From Streptococcus suis 10581 (GTDB lineage: Bacteria > Bacillota > Bacilli > Lactobacillales > Streptococcaceae), in NCBI GenBank assembly GCA_000440235.1, contig ALKQ01000017.1, positions 1-64,000 of the forward strand: DNA of 64,000 bases. The letters run 5' to 3'. This document shows, one piece after another, positions 8,198 through 17,691 of the stretch (positions within the stretch are counted from its first letter, which is position 1; the number at the start of each line of letters is the position of its first letter). The translations under genes and the position numbers were made by a program. Below the pieces are notes generated by a model. It worked only from the letters and a program-made list of their open reading frames with translations, was not told where the DNA came from and did no database searches.

Positions 8198-10456
8198 TCA
8201 CTCTCCTTGTTTAGGATGTATATCATTATTCTTTGATTTTATGTATGTTTTTATCTCTTCCTCTATGATTAGATATTTTAAATACGCCTCATCTCCCAGT
8301 AAATTTTTGTCTGAAGCATTTGAAAAGATAGGAAAACGTTCAATATTAAGTTCTTCGGTTTTCTCTCCATCACTTATTGAAGAAGCGTGGGTATTTGATA
8401 ATGAATCACTTTCTTGGTTCGGCATATTTTCTCCAAATTTTTTATTAACAACTTTATTAATTGAATCAATTAGAAAATTTCGACGTTCCGTTAAAATATT
8501 ATTGTATCCTGTCATTTGCAACTCAACCCCATATACATTTTTATATAAAGAATCAAGGTTTTCACCAAATGTCTTATAAGATACATTCCGTAGTTCATGT
8601 TTAGAATTCAATGTGTATATACACTTATGAGGGATTTCTTGAAGAATGATAGGTGAATGTGTCGCAATTAAACAAAATGCCTTCTCTTCTTCGCAAACCA
8701 TTGCCACTGCCCTAATGAATGCCTTAATCATCGGTGGGTGCATAAATGTCTCGGGTTCATCAAAAATTACTAAACTTCCTCTATTTATACTACTTACCAA
8801 CTTTGTTATGTACAAAAGTATAGTTGCCTGTCCTGAACTAAGTTCACTAAGTTTTTTAAAATCATTTAATTGAAACTCTTTATCTCTAAAAGCTTCTATA
8901 ATATCTCTTGCCCACTGTTCAAATGTAAATAACTCTAAACAATTAAGCCAAAGTTCAAACTTCTTATCTGAGGCAGCAATAAAATCCAATAAAACATCTT
9001 GAATGTAGAACGTAAAACTGTCCTTCATTGTTAGTTTTTTAGTCGACTTTTCATCAGAATTATCTATTTTATAAGCATTTTTTAGCCAAGCCACAATATC
9101 TGTTAATTCTTGACCTTTTAGTTTCTTTATTACCTGACTAATCCTTGGTATTTCTACTGATACAAATCCTATTTTTTCATAAAGAATACCATCTAAATCT
9201 TTTTCAATTGAAGTCACTTCAAGCTCTTCACCATTCTTTTCATACTTAATAATATCGTCAAATGGACTTAAAGAAAAGTGGATAATACTTGAAAAATTAT
9301 TATCTCCTTTCATATGACTTTTTATTATTTCATTAATCCTAAAGGACTTACCACTTCCGTTTCCTCCGATAATGGCATAAACTTCTGTTGAGAGATCTGA
9401 ACTCCTATTTTTTACAAACGCTAAGTTCCCTTTCTCATTCTCAAAGTCATAATTAATCGATAATATGTTTTCATCTACTGATTTTTTTATCTGTATAGTT
9501 CTAACCTTTTCGTCAAGATCAGCAGCAAATTCAGGATAAAGCTCAGCATCAAAGCCAGCAACTGTCAACGGATGAAAAACATCCTTGACTTCCTTTACTG
9601 TCGTGGTTCTCATAAATGAATTATTGAAAAAATTATGCGATTGACCATAAGGCGGTTGCATATTAAAGTCTTCAGCATATGGATCTGAAAAATCTTCATA
9701 CTTTTGAGAGGCTCTAGCCAGTAGTTCAATATTAAATGCGAGGTCTTTTGTAATCGAAAACCATTGCTGGCGTACTCTATATGGAAGATATTTTTTTAAA
9801 AACTCGTAGTATTCTACACCTCCAAGAGAACATAAATCGGTCCTATCATCCAGCGTAGGTTTTTTTCCGGTGCCTTTCAAATAATCTATCATCTCTTGAA
9901 TTCTCGGATTTACTCGTAGCCAGAATTTCTCCTTCCAAATATTAACATACAATATAGTATAGTAGCCATAGTCATTCCAGTCACTAAGTGTAATGGAAAG
10001 ACTATCTCTAAATTCCTTTAAATTTTTAAACCTAAGAATATTATTGACCTTTTCCAGATAATCCTTTTCATCAAACTTTATAAAGTAACAAGTAAAGAAA
10101 TCTTGTTTTATAGAAAACGCCAGCTCTCCATTATCTATTCGAGTAATAATTTCAGAAAGTTTCCCTTTTTTTCCAACCGCAATACTCAAAGTTTGTGCTG
10201 GAGACTCTTCTATTTCTTTTATATCAACATCAATGATCACTAAATAATTCTTTGCTTTCTTACATTTTTCTACAACTTCAGAGCTATCAGAAAAATAGGT
10301 TATCCAAAAGTATTTTGCATCCCCTTTCCTCCATCTCTGTAAAGTTATTTCACGACCTACCTCTACACTTTTTCCTGATATACTTCCAGCAACTCCCCAG
10401 CCAATTTCTGGAAATTCCTTATTAATATTTAGAATTACTTCATGTATTGATTCCAT
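8198..10456 (-). CDS. SMC/ABC-like AAA ATPase, PtuA-like, with large N-terminal domain
   Basis: A 752-residue protein. Residues 1-340 form an unrecognised N-terminal region. The ATPase follows: Walker A GGNGSGKS near 361-368, ABC-type signature LSSGQ near 536, Walker B SLVIFDEPETFMHPP near 556-570 and switch histidine ATHSPII near 597 (AAA_21/OLD-like class). About 110 residues follow without a known motif. The ATG at 10456 is chosen for the AAGAAGG site upstream. An earlier GTG lies inside the metG terminator stem and is unlikely. Pairing with an adjacent HNH gene is the Septu architecture, but the long N-terminal region is larger than in typical PtuA. Other ATPase-nuclease systems are possible. 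No promoter is obvious between metG and this gene. Confidence 0.78.
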   Translation of the reverse strand: MESIHEVILNINKEFPEIGWGVAGSISGKSVEVGREITLQRWRKGDAKYFWITYFSDSSEVVEKCKKAKNYLVIIDVDIKEIEESPAQTLSIAVGKKGKLSEIITRIDNGELAFSIKQDFFTCYFIKFDEKDYLEKVNNILRFKNLKEFRDSLSITLSDWNDYGYYTILYVNIWKEKFWLRVNPRIQEMIDYLKGTGKKPTLDDRTDLCSLGGVEYYEFLKKYLPYRVRQQWFSITKDLAFNIELLARASQKYEDFSDPYAEDFNMQPPYGQSHNFFNNSFMRTTTVKEVKDVFHPLTVAGFDAELYPEFAADLDEKVRTIQIKKSVDENILSINYDFENEKGNLAFVKNRSSDLSTEVYAIIGGNGSGKSFRINEIIKSHMKGDNNFSSIIHFSLSPFDDIIKYEKNGEELEVTSIEKDLDGILYEKIGFVSVEIPRISQVIKKLKGQELTDIVAWLKNAYKIDNSDEKSTKKLTMKDSFTFYIQDVLLDFIAASDKKFELWLNCLELFTFEQWARDIIEAFRDKEFQLNDFKKLSELSSGQATILLYITKLVSSINRGSLVIFDEPETFMHPPMIKAFIRAVAMVCEEEKAFCLIATHSPIILQEIPHKCIYTLNSKHELRNVSYKTFGENLDSLYKNVYGVELQMTGYNNILTERRNFLIDSINKVVNKKFGENMPNQESDSLSNTHASSISDGEKTEELNIERFPIFSNASDKNLLGDEAYLKYLIIEEEIKTYIKSKNNDIHPKQGE

Positions 10457-10473
10457 AAATGCCTTCTTTCTAA

Positions 10474-10504
10474 CAAAAAACACCCAAACCGTTGGTTAGG
10501 GTGT
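10474..10504 (-). terminator. metG terminator (cassette copy)
   Basis: On the minus strand ACACCCTAACC-AAC-GGTTTGGGTGT is followed by TTTTTT. It stands between metG and the ATPase gene, only about 20 nt before the ATPase start. The cassette therefore depends on readthrough or on a promoter that was not identified. Confidence 0.85.
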
Positions 10505-10523
10505 GCATTTTCAATGTTCTTTC

Positions 10524-12527
10524 TTACCCAATCTGGCTGCCGTTTGGCACAGATGGGTCTACTGTTAAGAGTGTTAAATTGCCATCGTGTTCGGCTGAGA
10601 GGATCATGCCCTGGCTGAGCAAACCCATCATCTTACGTGGCTTAAGGTTGGCAACGATTTGGACTTTCTTACCGACCAACTCTTGCTCATTTGGATAGTA
10701 CTTGGCGATACCAGACAGGATTTGGCGGTCTTGTCCATCACCAGCGTCCAGACGGAACTTGAGTAACTTGTCAGAGCCCTCCACCTTGGCTACTTCCTTG
10801 ACTTCGGCCACACGGATTTCCACCTTGTCAAAGTCCTCGAACTTGATTGCAGCTTTCTCGTTTTTGAGTTCCACGTCAGCTGGGTTCCATTCTTTTTCTT
10901 CCTCTTGGGAAATAGCAGAGCTGCCACCCATTTGAGCTTGGATATAGGCGATTTCCTCTTCCATATCCAGACGTGGGAAGATAGGCGTTCCTTTTTCTAC
11001 CACTGTCAAACCAGCTGGAAGACCTGCAAAGTCAAGATTTTCAAGGTCAAATTCTGTTCCCAAACCAAGTTGTTCCATAATAGCATTTGAAGTGGTCATC
11101 ATAAATGGCTGAATGAGGTGAGCCACCACACGCAGACCTGCTGTCAAATGAGCCATGACCGCTGCCAACTTGTCACGGTCAGCTTCTTCTTTTGCCAAGA
11201 CCCATGGTGCTGTTTCATCGATGTACTTGTTGGTACGGGAGATGATATTCCAAACAGCTTCCAAGGCGCGTGGGTAGTCAACTGCTTCCATATACTTGTG
11301 GTAGCTTGCCAAGTTGTCAGCTACTACTGCCGCCAAGTCCGCATCAAAATCTGTCACGTTGGCAACAAAAGTCGGTACCTGACCACCGAAATACTTGTTA
11401 ATCATAGCAACCGTACGGTTGAGCAAGTTTCCAAGGTCGTTGGCTAGCTCGTAGTTGATACGACCAACATAATCTTCTGGTGTGAAGGTCCCGTCAGAGC
11501 CAACTGGCAGACTACGCATGAGGTAGTAACGAAGTGGATCCAAGCCGAAACGCTCAACCAACATTTCTGGATAGACCACATTGCCCTTAGACTTAGACAT
11601 CTTGCCATCTTTCATGACAAACCAGCCATGAGCAACCAAGCGGTCTGGCAACTTCATATCCAACATCATGAGCATGATTGGCCAGTAAATGGAGTGGAAA
11701 CGAAGAATGTCCTTGCCAACCATGTGGTAAACTGTTCCATTCCAGAACTTGTCGTAGTTGACTGTTTCTTCCTGACCATAGCCCAAGGCAGTCGCGTAGT
11801 TGAGGAGGGCATCAATCCAGACATAGACAACGTGTTTAGGATTGGACGGTACAGGTACACCCCAGGTAAATGAGGTACGTGACACTGCCAAATCTTCTAA
11901 GCCTGGCTCGATGAAGTTTTTCATGATTTCATTGAGACGACCGTCCGGCTGGATAAAGTCTGGGTGAGCATTGAAGAACTCGACCAACTTATCCTGATAC
12001 TTGCTGAGGCGAAGGAAGTAGGATTCTTCTGAAACCCAGGCAACCTCGTGACCGCTCGGAGCGATACCGCCTGTTACCTTGCCGTTTTCATCTCGGAAGA
12101 CCTCTTCTAATTGGCTCTCGGTGAAAAATTCCTCGTCCGATACGGAGTACCATCCAGAATACTCTCCCAAGTAAATGTCATCCTGCGCCAGCAATTTTTC
12201 AAAAACAGCCGCCACCACTTCCTCGTGGTAATCATCGGTCGTGCGGATAAATTTGTCGTAAGAGATATCGAGCAAGTTCCAGAGCTCTTTAACGCCGACC
12301 GCCATGCCATCTACATAAGCCTGTGGAGTTAATCCAGCATCTTTTGCCTTTTCTTCAATCTTTTGACCATGCTCATCAAGACCTGTTAAATAATAGACAT
12401 CATGCCCCATAAGGCGTTTGTAACGTGCTAACACATCACAGGCAATGGTCGTGTAAGCTGAACCGATATGAAGTTTTCCAGACGGGTAATAAATCGGTGT
12501 GGTGATATAAAACGGTGTTTTTGTCAT
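10524..12527 (-). CDS. metG: Methionyl-tRNA synthetase
   Basis: A 667-residue class I aminoacyl-tRNA synthetase that charges tRNA-Met in the cytosol. HIGH-type motif [13 protein letters not shown] lies near residues 14-26 and KMSKS near 308. An anticodon-binding helical region follows, then a C-terminal OB-fold tRNA-binding domain from about residue 565 ([23 protein letters not shown]). Length fits the long bacterial form. A promoter TTGTGA-17 nt-TAAAAT is visible at 12582-12610. The last 112 bp also exist as a diverged copy at 6838-6949; recombination with foreign DNA may have replaced the end of this gene. Confidence 0.97.
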   Translation of the reverse strand: MTKTPFYITTPIYYPSGKLHIGSAYTTIACDVLARYKRLMGHDVYYLTGLDEHGQKIEEKAKDAGLTPQAYVDGMAVGVKELWNLLDISYDKFIRTTDDYHEEVVAAVFEKLLAQDDIYLGEYSGWYSVSDEEFFTESQLEEVFRDENGKVTGGIAPSGHEVAWVSEESYFLRLSKYQDKLVEFFNAHPDFIQPDGRLNEIMKNFIEPGLEDLAVSRTSFTWGVPVPSNPKHVVYVWIDALLNYATALGYGQEETVNYDKFWNGTVYHMVGKDILRFHSIYWPIMLMMLDMKLPDRLVAHGWFVMKDGKMSKSKGNVVYPEMLVERFGLDPLRYYLMRSLPVGSDGTFTPEDYVGRINYELANDLGNLLNRTVAMINKYFGGQVPTFVANVTDFDADLAAVVADNLASYHKYMEAVDYPRALEAVWNIISRTNKYIDETAPWVLAKEEADRDKLAAVMAHLTAGLRVVAHLIQPFMMTTSNAIMEQLGLGTEFDLENLDFAGLPAGLTVVEKGTPIFPRLDMEEEIAYIQAQMGGSSAISQEEEKEWNPADVELKNEKAAIKFEDFDKVEIRVAEVKEVAKVEGSDKLLKFRLDAGDGQDRQILSGIAKYYPNEQELVGKKVQIVANLKPRKMMGLLSQGMILSAEHDGNLTLLTVDPSVPNGSQIG

Positions 12528-12581
12528 GCTTTTTTCCTTTCAAATTCAGAGCAAATGAAACCCTGTTATTGACAACATCCT

Positions 12582-12610
12582 ATTTTATCATATTTTCAGC
12601 TAAATCACAA
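12582..12610 (-). promoter_or_regulatory. Likely metG promoter
   Basis: Minus strand -35 TTGTGA (12605-12610), 17-nt spacer and -10 TAAAAT (12582-12587), about 55 nt before the metG ATG. Confidence 0.55.
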
Positions 12611-12700
12611 AGCGGTTCTAAATACAAGCCGAGTAGAAAGCTAATGTCTATCTTCTCTATAAAATTATAGTTCTGTTCTTGTCAATTGACGGATAGCGAA

Positions 12701-12733
12701 ACACCGGAAACAGTTTTTATCTGTTTCCGGTGT
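12701..12733. terminator. Strong terminator after the 224-residue protein gene
   Basis: ACACCGGAAACAG and CTGTTTCCGGTGT form a perfect 13-bp stem around TTTTTAT. It lies directly after the stop at 12736. T-rich flanks are weak on both sides, but the stem is very stable. Confidence 0.75.
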
Positions 12734-12735
12734 TC

Positions 12736-13410
12736 TTATACAATATGGAGCTGTTCAAATACATTTTCCAAATCAGCTATCATTTCCCGATGAAAATCTA
12801 AATAATAGGTTTTCTGGTCAGAATCTGGTAATTTTTCAATATCAGCTAAGATTGCTTGATAACGATGGATAATTTTCTTACCAGCTTCTTTATCTATCTC
12901 GTCAATTTTACCAATACCTGCTGCTATTTCATCCAAACTGTCATATTTTGCAAGTACGTCCTCTGTCCACTCCCGCTTGTCCTTGTTGAGAGTGACAATC
13001 TTTTCTGTCAACCATTCTTCATACCTTTCCTCTTCTGTCAAAGACTGGTTAGTGGCGGTCTTAGTCACTCGGTCGGATTTACTAGAACGAAGGTAATTCC
13101 GATAAAACCAGACGATCAACTTGACATTTCTTGCCGCTTTCTCTGCATGTCTGTTCTTCTCCTCCCACTCGTCCAATATAGCCTGGGCTTGTGCAGTATA
13201 GGTTTCAACCAATTTTGCCAGTCGCAACTTTTTCTCTGGGTCATCTTCCAACTCCATAGCCAAATAGGCTTGATTCATGCGGGCCTTGGCCGCCTCATAG
13301 GTCTGAACTGTCCCCAAGTAGGCCGCATTGCTATTCATCTGATTCAGCAAGCGATCCGTCTGCCCTTTGATAAAAGTCCGATCGCTTGATGTTAATTTAC
13401 GGTAAGGCAT
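12736..13410 (-). CDS. Hypothetical coiled-coil protein
   Basis: A 224-residue, highly charged, helical protein, rich in Lys, Glu and Ala, with heptad-like spacing over about residues 20-90 and 160-215. No signal peptide and no membrane segment, apart from a short hydrophobic stretch VKLIVWFYRNYL near residue 97. I do not recognise a family. It is transcribed alone or after the DUF3885 gene (81-nt gap) and ends at a strong hairpin. Confidence 0.55.
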   Translation of the reverse strand: MPYRKLTSSDRTFIKGQTDRLLNQMNSNAAYLGTVQTYEAAKARMNQAYLAMELEDDPEKKLRLAKLVETYTAQAQAILDEWEEKNRHAEKAARNVKLIVWFYRNYLRSSKSDRVTKTATNQSLTEEERYEEWLTEKIVTLNKDKREWTEDVLAKYDSLDEIAAGIGKIDEIDKEAGKKIIHRYQAILADIEKLPDSDQKTYYLDFHREMIADLENVFEQLHIV

Positions 13411-13491
13411 TGATTTGCTCCCTAAAAATTAGTAGCGTGCCATAATATCCTGATTACTATAGAAGACGGTCATCAGATATACATTTTCTTC

Positions 13492-14103
13492 CTACCCCCT
13501 CACCCTCCTCTCCATCTCCTCCATATCATAGTCAAAAAGCAGGTCCTGGCAATCTGTAAAGAGCTGACGACGCTTGTCATCATCCACCACAGCAATATCC
13601 ACTCCTCTATCATCATAGCAATGATAAATGACCTTGTCCTTGCTTGACAAAAAGAGGACGGAGCTGGATAGGTAGTTGAAACCACCGTGATCAGCCTTGA
13701 TAATCTCCCACAAGAGATCTTTCAAATCCTGGTCAGCAATAGGGAAAAGATAGCGTTCAAAGACCAGCACTTCTCCCGTCCAGTCCTCCACTTCTATCAG
13801 CTCAGGATCAGGACACTTGTTAAAGTTAAATTTCGATGTAAAATGCCAGAGGTAAGTGTCGATGTCCCCATCTTCCTGGCGAAGCAGCGAAAGAATCACA
13901 TAGTCGTATGCTGAACTAGCCTGCTCCAAAAGCTCTACTGCACGTGCATAGGCTCTTTCAAGATAGATTGCTCTTGATAATTCTTCTGCTTCGTCTGCAG
14001 GCCCGATTTCAAATCTAAGAGCAAGAGGTGTGCCATAAAAGAATGGGCCCACTAGTCGATTATCTTTCAGTTGGAAGGACTTCAGCCATTGATTCAATTC
14101 CAT
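13492..14103 (-). CDS. DUF3885 domain protein
   Basis: A 203-residue soluble acidic protein. The C-terminal pattern of a beta strand, YHCYDDRGVDIAVVDDDKRR and the closing LLFDYDMEEME matches DUF3885 proteins of Firmicutes, in which a Y-x-V-Y-D-D-R-G core is typical (from memory). These proteins often sit near polymorphic toxin or immunity loci in bacilli, but no such locus is visible here. The ATG at 14103 is the only good start. Function unknown. Confidence 0.65.
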   Translation of the reverse strand: MELNQWLKSFQLKDNRLVGPFFYGTPLALRFEIGPADEAEELSRAIYLERAYARAVELLEQASSAYDYVILSLLRQEDGDIDTYLWHFTSKFNFNKCPDPELIEVEDWTGEVLVFERYLFPIADQDLKDLLWEIIKADHGGFNYLSSSVLFLSSKDKVIYHCYDDRGVDIAVVDDDKRRQLFTDCQDLLFDYDMEEMERRVRG

Positions 14104-14227
14104 ATACTATTCTCCTCTTATATAGCTATGTACTATTCTATCATATACTAGGAAATTAGGTCTAGTCTTCTTTGGAAAAATATTGTAGAATAGTGAACTA
14201 GTAAAGTATCTAGTAAAAAGAGGTCCT

Positions 14228-15099
14228 ATGAAAACCGAATTTATCAATGAGAAGGCTCAATCAGCTTTCAATCTCAACATCATCACCTCTCCTATTATAG
14301 CTATTATTTTGTTGCTAGTAGGAGATTTATTTTCACTCCAATAAGCTTTTTACTCCCATTTAGCGAGACCCTTTCTGTAAGTTTTGAACTGTTCGCTTTC
14401 GCTTTTATCAGCCTGATGGTCATTTTATGGGCACGGTATATTGAAAAAAGCCCGTGGGTAGGACTTGGTTTTACTAAAAAAGGTGCGGGAAAAGATTTTC
14501 TACTCGGGTGGGGAATCGGAGCTGCAATGCTGACCACTTGTACACTCATCATGTGGGGATTAGGCGCGATTGAATTTACAAGCATCCAGTTCTCTACAAA
14601 ATTAGTAGGAGAATTTCTTATCCTCGTACTTACTTGGTCCATTCAAGGCACAACAGAGGAATTATTGACTAGAGGTTGGATGTTTTCATCCCTAGCTGCC
14701 AAGCACAATATCCCTGTCGGTATCCTTGTTTCCTCCCTCTTTTTTACCTTTCTCCATCTTGGTAACGACGGGACTTCCCTCATTCCCCTTCTCGACCTAA
14801 CGCTCTTTGCCATTTTAGCCTGCTTAGTCATGTTAAAAACCGGTAATCTTTGGGTAATAGGTGGTCTACATGCTGCCTGGAATTGTTTCCAAGGAAATGT
14901 CTTTGCCTTTCCAGTGAGTGGGACACAAGCTGGCCAAGCCTTTATCGCAGTAGAAACCTCTGGTCCAGACTGGTTATCCGGTGGGGCTTTTGGTGTAGAG
15001 GGCTCGATCATTAGCCTCCTTATCCAAGCCGGTATAATCACTTGGTTGGTCTATGAACTATACTTTACAAGTCGCACAAGTGCCGCACCCACCAAATAA
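14228..15099 (+). pseudogene. Frameshifted CPBP-family intramembrane protease (CAAX-like)
   Basis: The gene opens with ATG at 14228 after the ribosome site GAGGT, reads about 30 codons (MKTEFINEKAQSAF...), then hits TAA at 14342. From about 14325 the reading frame continues one base off (FIFTPISFLLPFSE) and stays open to 15099. The 227-residue downstream part has the CPBP motifs EELLTRGW (EExxxR), FFTFLHL (FxxxH) and HAAWNC (HxxxN) within membrane segments. One missing base near 14318-14335 explains the break. An internal start at ATG 14416 has no ribosome site and would lose the first membrane helix. CPBP proteases are often linked to bacteriocin self-immunity, but no bacteriocin gene is adjacent. 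Confidence 0.75.
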
Positions 15100-15219
15100 T
15101 ACTCTTCGAAAATCTACATTGTACCGTGCTGACTTGATTTGATTAACTTAAGTTCTATTTGCATCTACATCGCCTAGACTTTTTGATTTTCATTGAATAT
15201 AGCCATTCAACTAAACTAA

Positions 15220-15276
15220 AAATACAGACAATACCAACTGATTCGTATGACAGTATAGGCTTTGTCTGTATTTTTC
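15220..15276. terminator. Long-armed bidirectional terminator
   Basis: AAAATACAGACAA (15220-15232) pairs with TTGTCTGTATTTT (15263-15275), followed by T on the plus strand and preceded by A-rich sequence. It lies between the convergent CPBP gene and the DUF975 gene. The rest of 15100-15309 has no gene. A motif ATACTCTTCGAAAATC right after the CPBP stop resembles a sequence scattered in streptococcal intergenic regions (memory, uncertain). Confidence 0.6.
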
Positions 15277-15309
15277 TATCTAATTTTATTAGGTTGTATC
15301 AGCAAATTT

Positions 15310-16191
15310 CTAGCTATATTCCGAAGACCAAATCGTATTTTCAGTCGATAGCAGCTTTGGATTTTTGGCAATCAAATCCTCATAAAACAGGGCTTGGCAG
15401 GTCCAATAATAAGGATAAACATACAAGGCCAACAAACCAAAAGTCAGTAAAATACCGATGAACCAACCAATAAATGACAAGTCAAGCATGAATCGACGCC
15501 ACTTATTACCTTTCATCAATTGCCAGCTTTGTTTGAATAATTTAAACGGAGAAGAATAAATATTATTTTCCAAATGATCATAAAGAAGAAATTGAACCTG
15601 ACTGAGACCATAATCTACTAATAGACCACAAACCAAGCCAATCACGACTAAGATTACTCCTATTTGAAAATAGGAGGAGCTAAAAAATCCTGAGAAATCA
15701 GGTTGATAGCCAACCGGAGCCCCAACAATGAAAACTGTACTGAAAAATGAAATACTAAGTAAAGCCATCCCAATGACAACTGGGAAACCAGCTATATAAA
15801 TAACGAGCATTTTCAAAAAGGTCGTGACCAGAATAGGTAAAAAATTCTTCCCATCCAGTAGACTAAAACACTCTGAAAAGCTGACCTTGTCTCGCTGCTT
15901 TCTTACGACTCTTATGAGTTGAAAACACGCCGTCACAATCAAACACTGGACAATAAAATCAAAGATGATTGACGGGTCAAGCGATATATAATTGTGACTC
16001 CATGTTACCCCATCTTTTACAATGGTAGATCCCCAAAAAACAATACTAGCTCTTCCCCAGATTTGTTTCAAGCCATAGTCAAGCATGCCTGACAGAAATG
16101 AAATCAAAACTGGAGCCATAAATAAGGCTAACATTCCCTCCGTATTCTCTCGAATAAGAGTAGCCCTTGCACGAATATCACTATTAGTCAT
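15310..16191 (-). CDS. DUF975 integral membrane protein
   Basis: A 293-residue membrane protein with about six hydrophobic spans (visible at roughly residues 22-40, 75-95, 112-150, 170-195, 235-265). The N-terminal IRARATLIRENTEG, RKQRDKVSFSECFSLL and the C-terminal PYYWTCQALFYEDLIAKNP are typical of the DUF975 family. Transport or membrane-stress roles have been proposed for such proteins but none is established here. It stands alone between terminators. Confidence 0.8.
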   Translation of the reverse strand: MTNSDIRARATLIRENTEGMLALFMAPVLISFLSGMLDYGLKQIWGRASIVFWGSTIVKDGVTWSHNYISLDPSIIFDFIVQCLIVTACFQLIRVVRKQRDKVSFSECFSLLDGKNFLPILVTTFLKMLVIYIAGFPVVIGMALLSISFFSTVFIVGAPVGYQPDFSGFFSSSYFQIGVILVVIGLVCGLLVDYGLSQVQFLLYDHLENNIYSSPFKLFKQSWQLMKGNKWRRFMLDLSFIGWFIGILLTFGLLALYVYPYYWTCQALFYEDLIAKNPKLLSTENTIWSSEYS

Positions 16192-16270
16192 AAGAAAACT
16201 CCTTTCTCTTTTGTTACATATATTATACTACTTTATTTAAAAATGCACCACAAATATATAAAATTGTACA

Positions 16271-16295
16271 AAAAATCCCTTCAAATTACGAAGGG
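16271..16295 (-). terminator. Terminator of the permease gene
   Basis: Minus strand CCCTTC-7 nt-GAAGGG followed by ATTTTTTG, eight bases beyond the permease stop. Confidence 0.8.
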
Positions 16296-16302
16296 AGGCA
16301 AC

Positions 16303-17691
16303 CTATTTCACTTCCGAATGACGATAGCCATAACAGAAGTAAATCAAAATTCCAATAACCAAGGATACTCCGAATGCTAACCAAGTATCTAAACTATACT
16401 GGAACATAAATGAAAGACAAATGATAATCGAGAGGATAGGTAACAAGGGAACAAGAGGTGTTTTAAATTGTCCATCTTTTGGCAAACCTTCGACTTGACG
16501 CAGACGAATAATACCCAACGCCAGCATGATCAAATAAGCTAAGGTACAGATATTGAGGAAAGAAGCAATACTTGCTAGTGGGAAAATACCTGCACAAATA
16601 GCTGCAAAAATCCCCACAAGAATGGTCGCATTTTTAGGAACCTTGCTTGTTTGTGTCAATCGGCTCAATGATTTCGGTAGCAAACCATCACGACTGATGG
16701 AATAGACCATTCTCGATAAGGCGTAGGTCATCGAAATACATACTGTGATCAGTGTTAGGATTGCAACAATAGAAATATAACTCGCTGCCCAATCCAATCC
16801 AACTTCTCGAAGTGCAAAGGCAACCGCATCCGCCACATTCAACTTAGTATAGTGAACCATACCAGTCAATACTAATGTCACTACAATATAAAGAATTGTT
16901 ACAATGGACAGAGACAACACGATTCCCTTTGGCACATTCTTCTCAGGTTTTTTCACCTCATCAATCGCTAATGAAATAGACTCAAATCCCAGGAAGGCAA
17001 AGAACATGAGAGACGCTCCCGCCATAATTCCCGCCTGTCCACCATAAATGGCACCAAAACCAAAAGGAGAGAAGTTCGACCAGTTTTCTGGTTTGATAAA
17101 GAATAACCCTACTAAAATAAATAAAGCCAACGCTGAAAATTTCAAAACTACCAAGGCTGAATTGAAACGAAGAGCTGCCTTAGAATTAAGCAAGACCACT
17201 CCTACCACAAAAATCAAGACGAGAACTGGTAAGAGGTCTACATAGGTACCTGCAGCGGGGTTAAAAGTTCCATTCAGAGCTGTCGGCATAGCGATACCAA
17301 AATTAGCCAGCAGTCCTTTCAAATAAGCTCCCCAACCAGATGCAACACTCGATACAGCAGTCAAGAATTCCATGATTGTCAGCCAGCCAGCAATCCAGGC
17401 AGGAAATTCACCAAAAACCGAGTAGAGATAACCATAGGCACCACCGTTAGTCGGTATACGCGAGGCAAATTCTGCGTAAAACAAGGCTGTTAGTCCGACT
17501 GAAATTGCTGCAATAACAATTGAGATGATCAGAGCAGGCCCTGCATACTGGGCTGCTGCCAAACCAGTTACCGTAAAGATACCTGTTCCAACCATCGAAC
17601 CGATTCCTAAAAATATCAGATCAACAAGCCCCAAATGTCGCCGCATCTGACTATGGTGACCGACTGCTTGTTTTTTTCTAAATAAACTCAC
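16303..17691 (-). CDS. APC-family amino acid permease
   Basis: A 462-residue cytoplasmic-membrane transporter of the amino acid-polyamine-organocation superfamily, probably importing an amino acid by proton symport or exchange. The pattern GIGSMVGTGIFTVTGLAAAQYAGPA in helix 1 is the diagnostic unwound helix. FAFLGFESISLAIDEVKKPEKNVPKGI (helix 6 and loop) is typical of the YfnA/cationic amino acid branch. About 12 hydrophobic segments are present. Substrate cannot be told from sequence. Transcribed alone and ended by a clear terminator. Confidence 0.9.
   Translation of the reverse strand: MSLFRKKQAVGHHSQMRRHLGLVDLIFLGIGSMVGTGIFTVTGLAAAQYAGPALIISIVIAAISVGLTALFYAEFASRIPTNGGAYGYLYSVFGEFPAWIAGWLTIMEFLTAVSSVASGWGAYLKGLLANFGIAMPTALNGTFNPAAGTYVDLLPVLVLIFVVGVVLLNSKAALRFNSALVVLKFSALALFILVGLFFIKPENWSNFSPFGFGAIYGGQAGIMAGASLMFFAFLGFESISLAIDEVKKPEKNVPKGIVLSLSIVTILYIVVTLVLTGMVHYTKLNVADAVAFALREVGLDWAASYISIVAILTLITVCISMTYALSRMVYSISRDGLLPKSLSRLTQTSKVPKNATILVGIFAAICAGIFPLASIASFLNICTLAYLIMLALGIIRLRQVEGLPKDGQFKTPLVPLLPILSIIICLSFMFQYSLDTWLAFGVSLVIGILIYFCYGYRHSEVK

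Larger units (their letters stand above)
6950..10523. mobile_element. ATPase-HNH defence-like cassette inserted at metG 3' end
   Basis: About 3.6 kb that is visibly more AT-rich than its flanks and holds two co-oriented genes plus a terminator. It is bounded on the left by a diverged copy of the metG 3' end and on the right by the 3' end of intact metG. No integrase, transposase or phage gene is present. The likely origin is homologous recombination with donor DNA carrying its own metG end (inference). The two-gene layout matches Septu-like phage defence (family knowledge); protection has not been shown. Confidence 0.75.

Noticed and set aside
6953..10456. Complete integrative element or prophage
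   Set aside because: There is no integrase, relaxase, transposase or structural gene; the direct repeats are diverged gene ends rather than identical att sites.
10456..10483. Upstream GTG start for the cassette ATPase (9 extra residues)
   Set aside because: It lies within the metG terminator stem and has no ribosome site; ATG at 10456 has AAGAAGG upstream.
14643..15041. Minus-strand frame of 132 codons inside the CPBP gene
   Set aside because: Shadow of the plus-strand gene; the plus-strand frame carries the protease motifs.
15097..15112. ATACTCTTCGAAAATC as a known streptococcal repeat (RUP or similar)
   Set aside because: Only a short match to a remembered motif and no second end can be seen, so it is not listed as an element.
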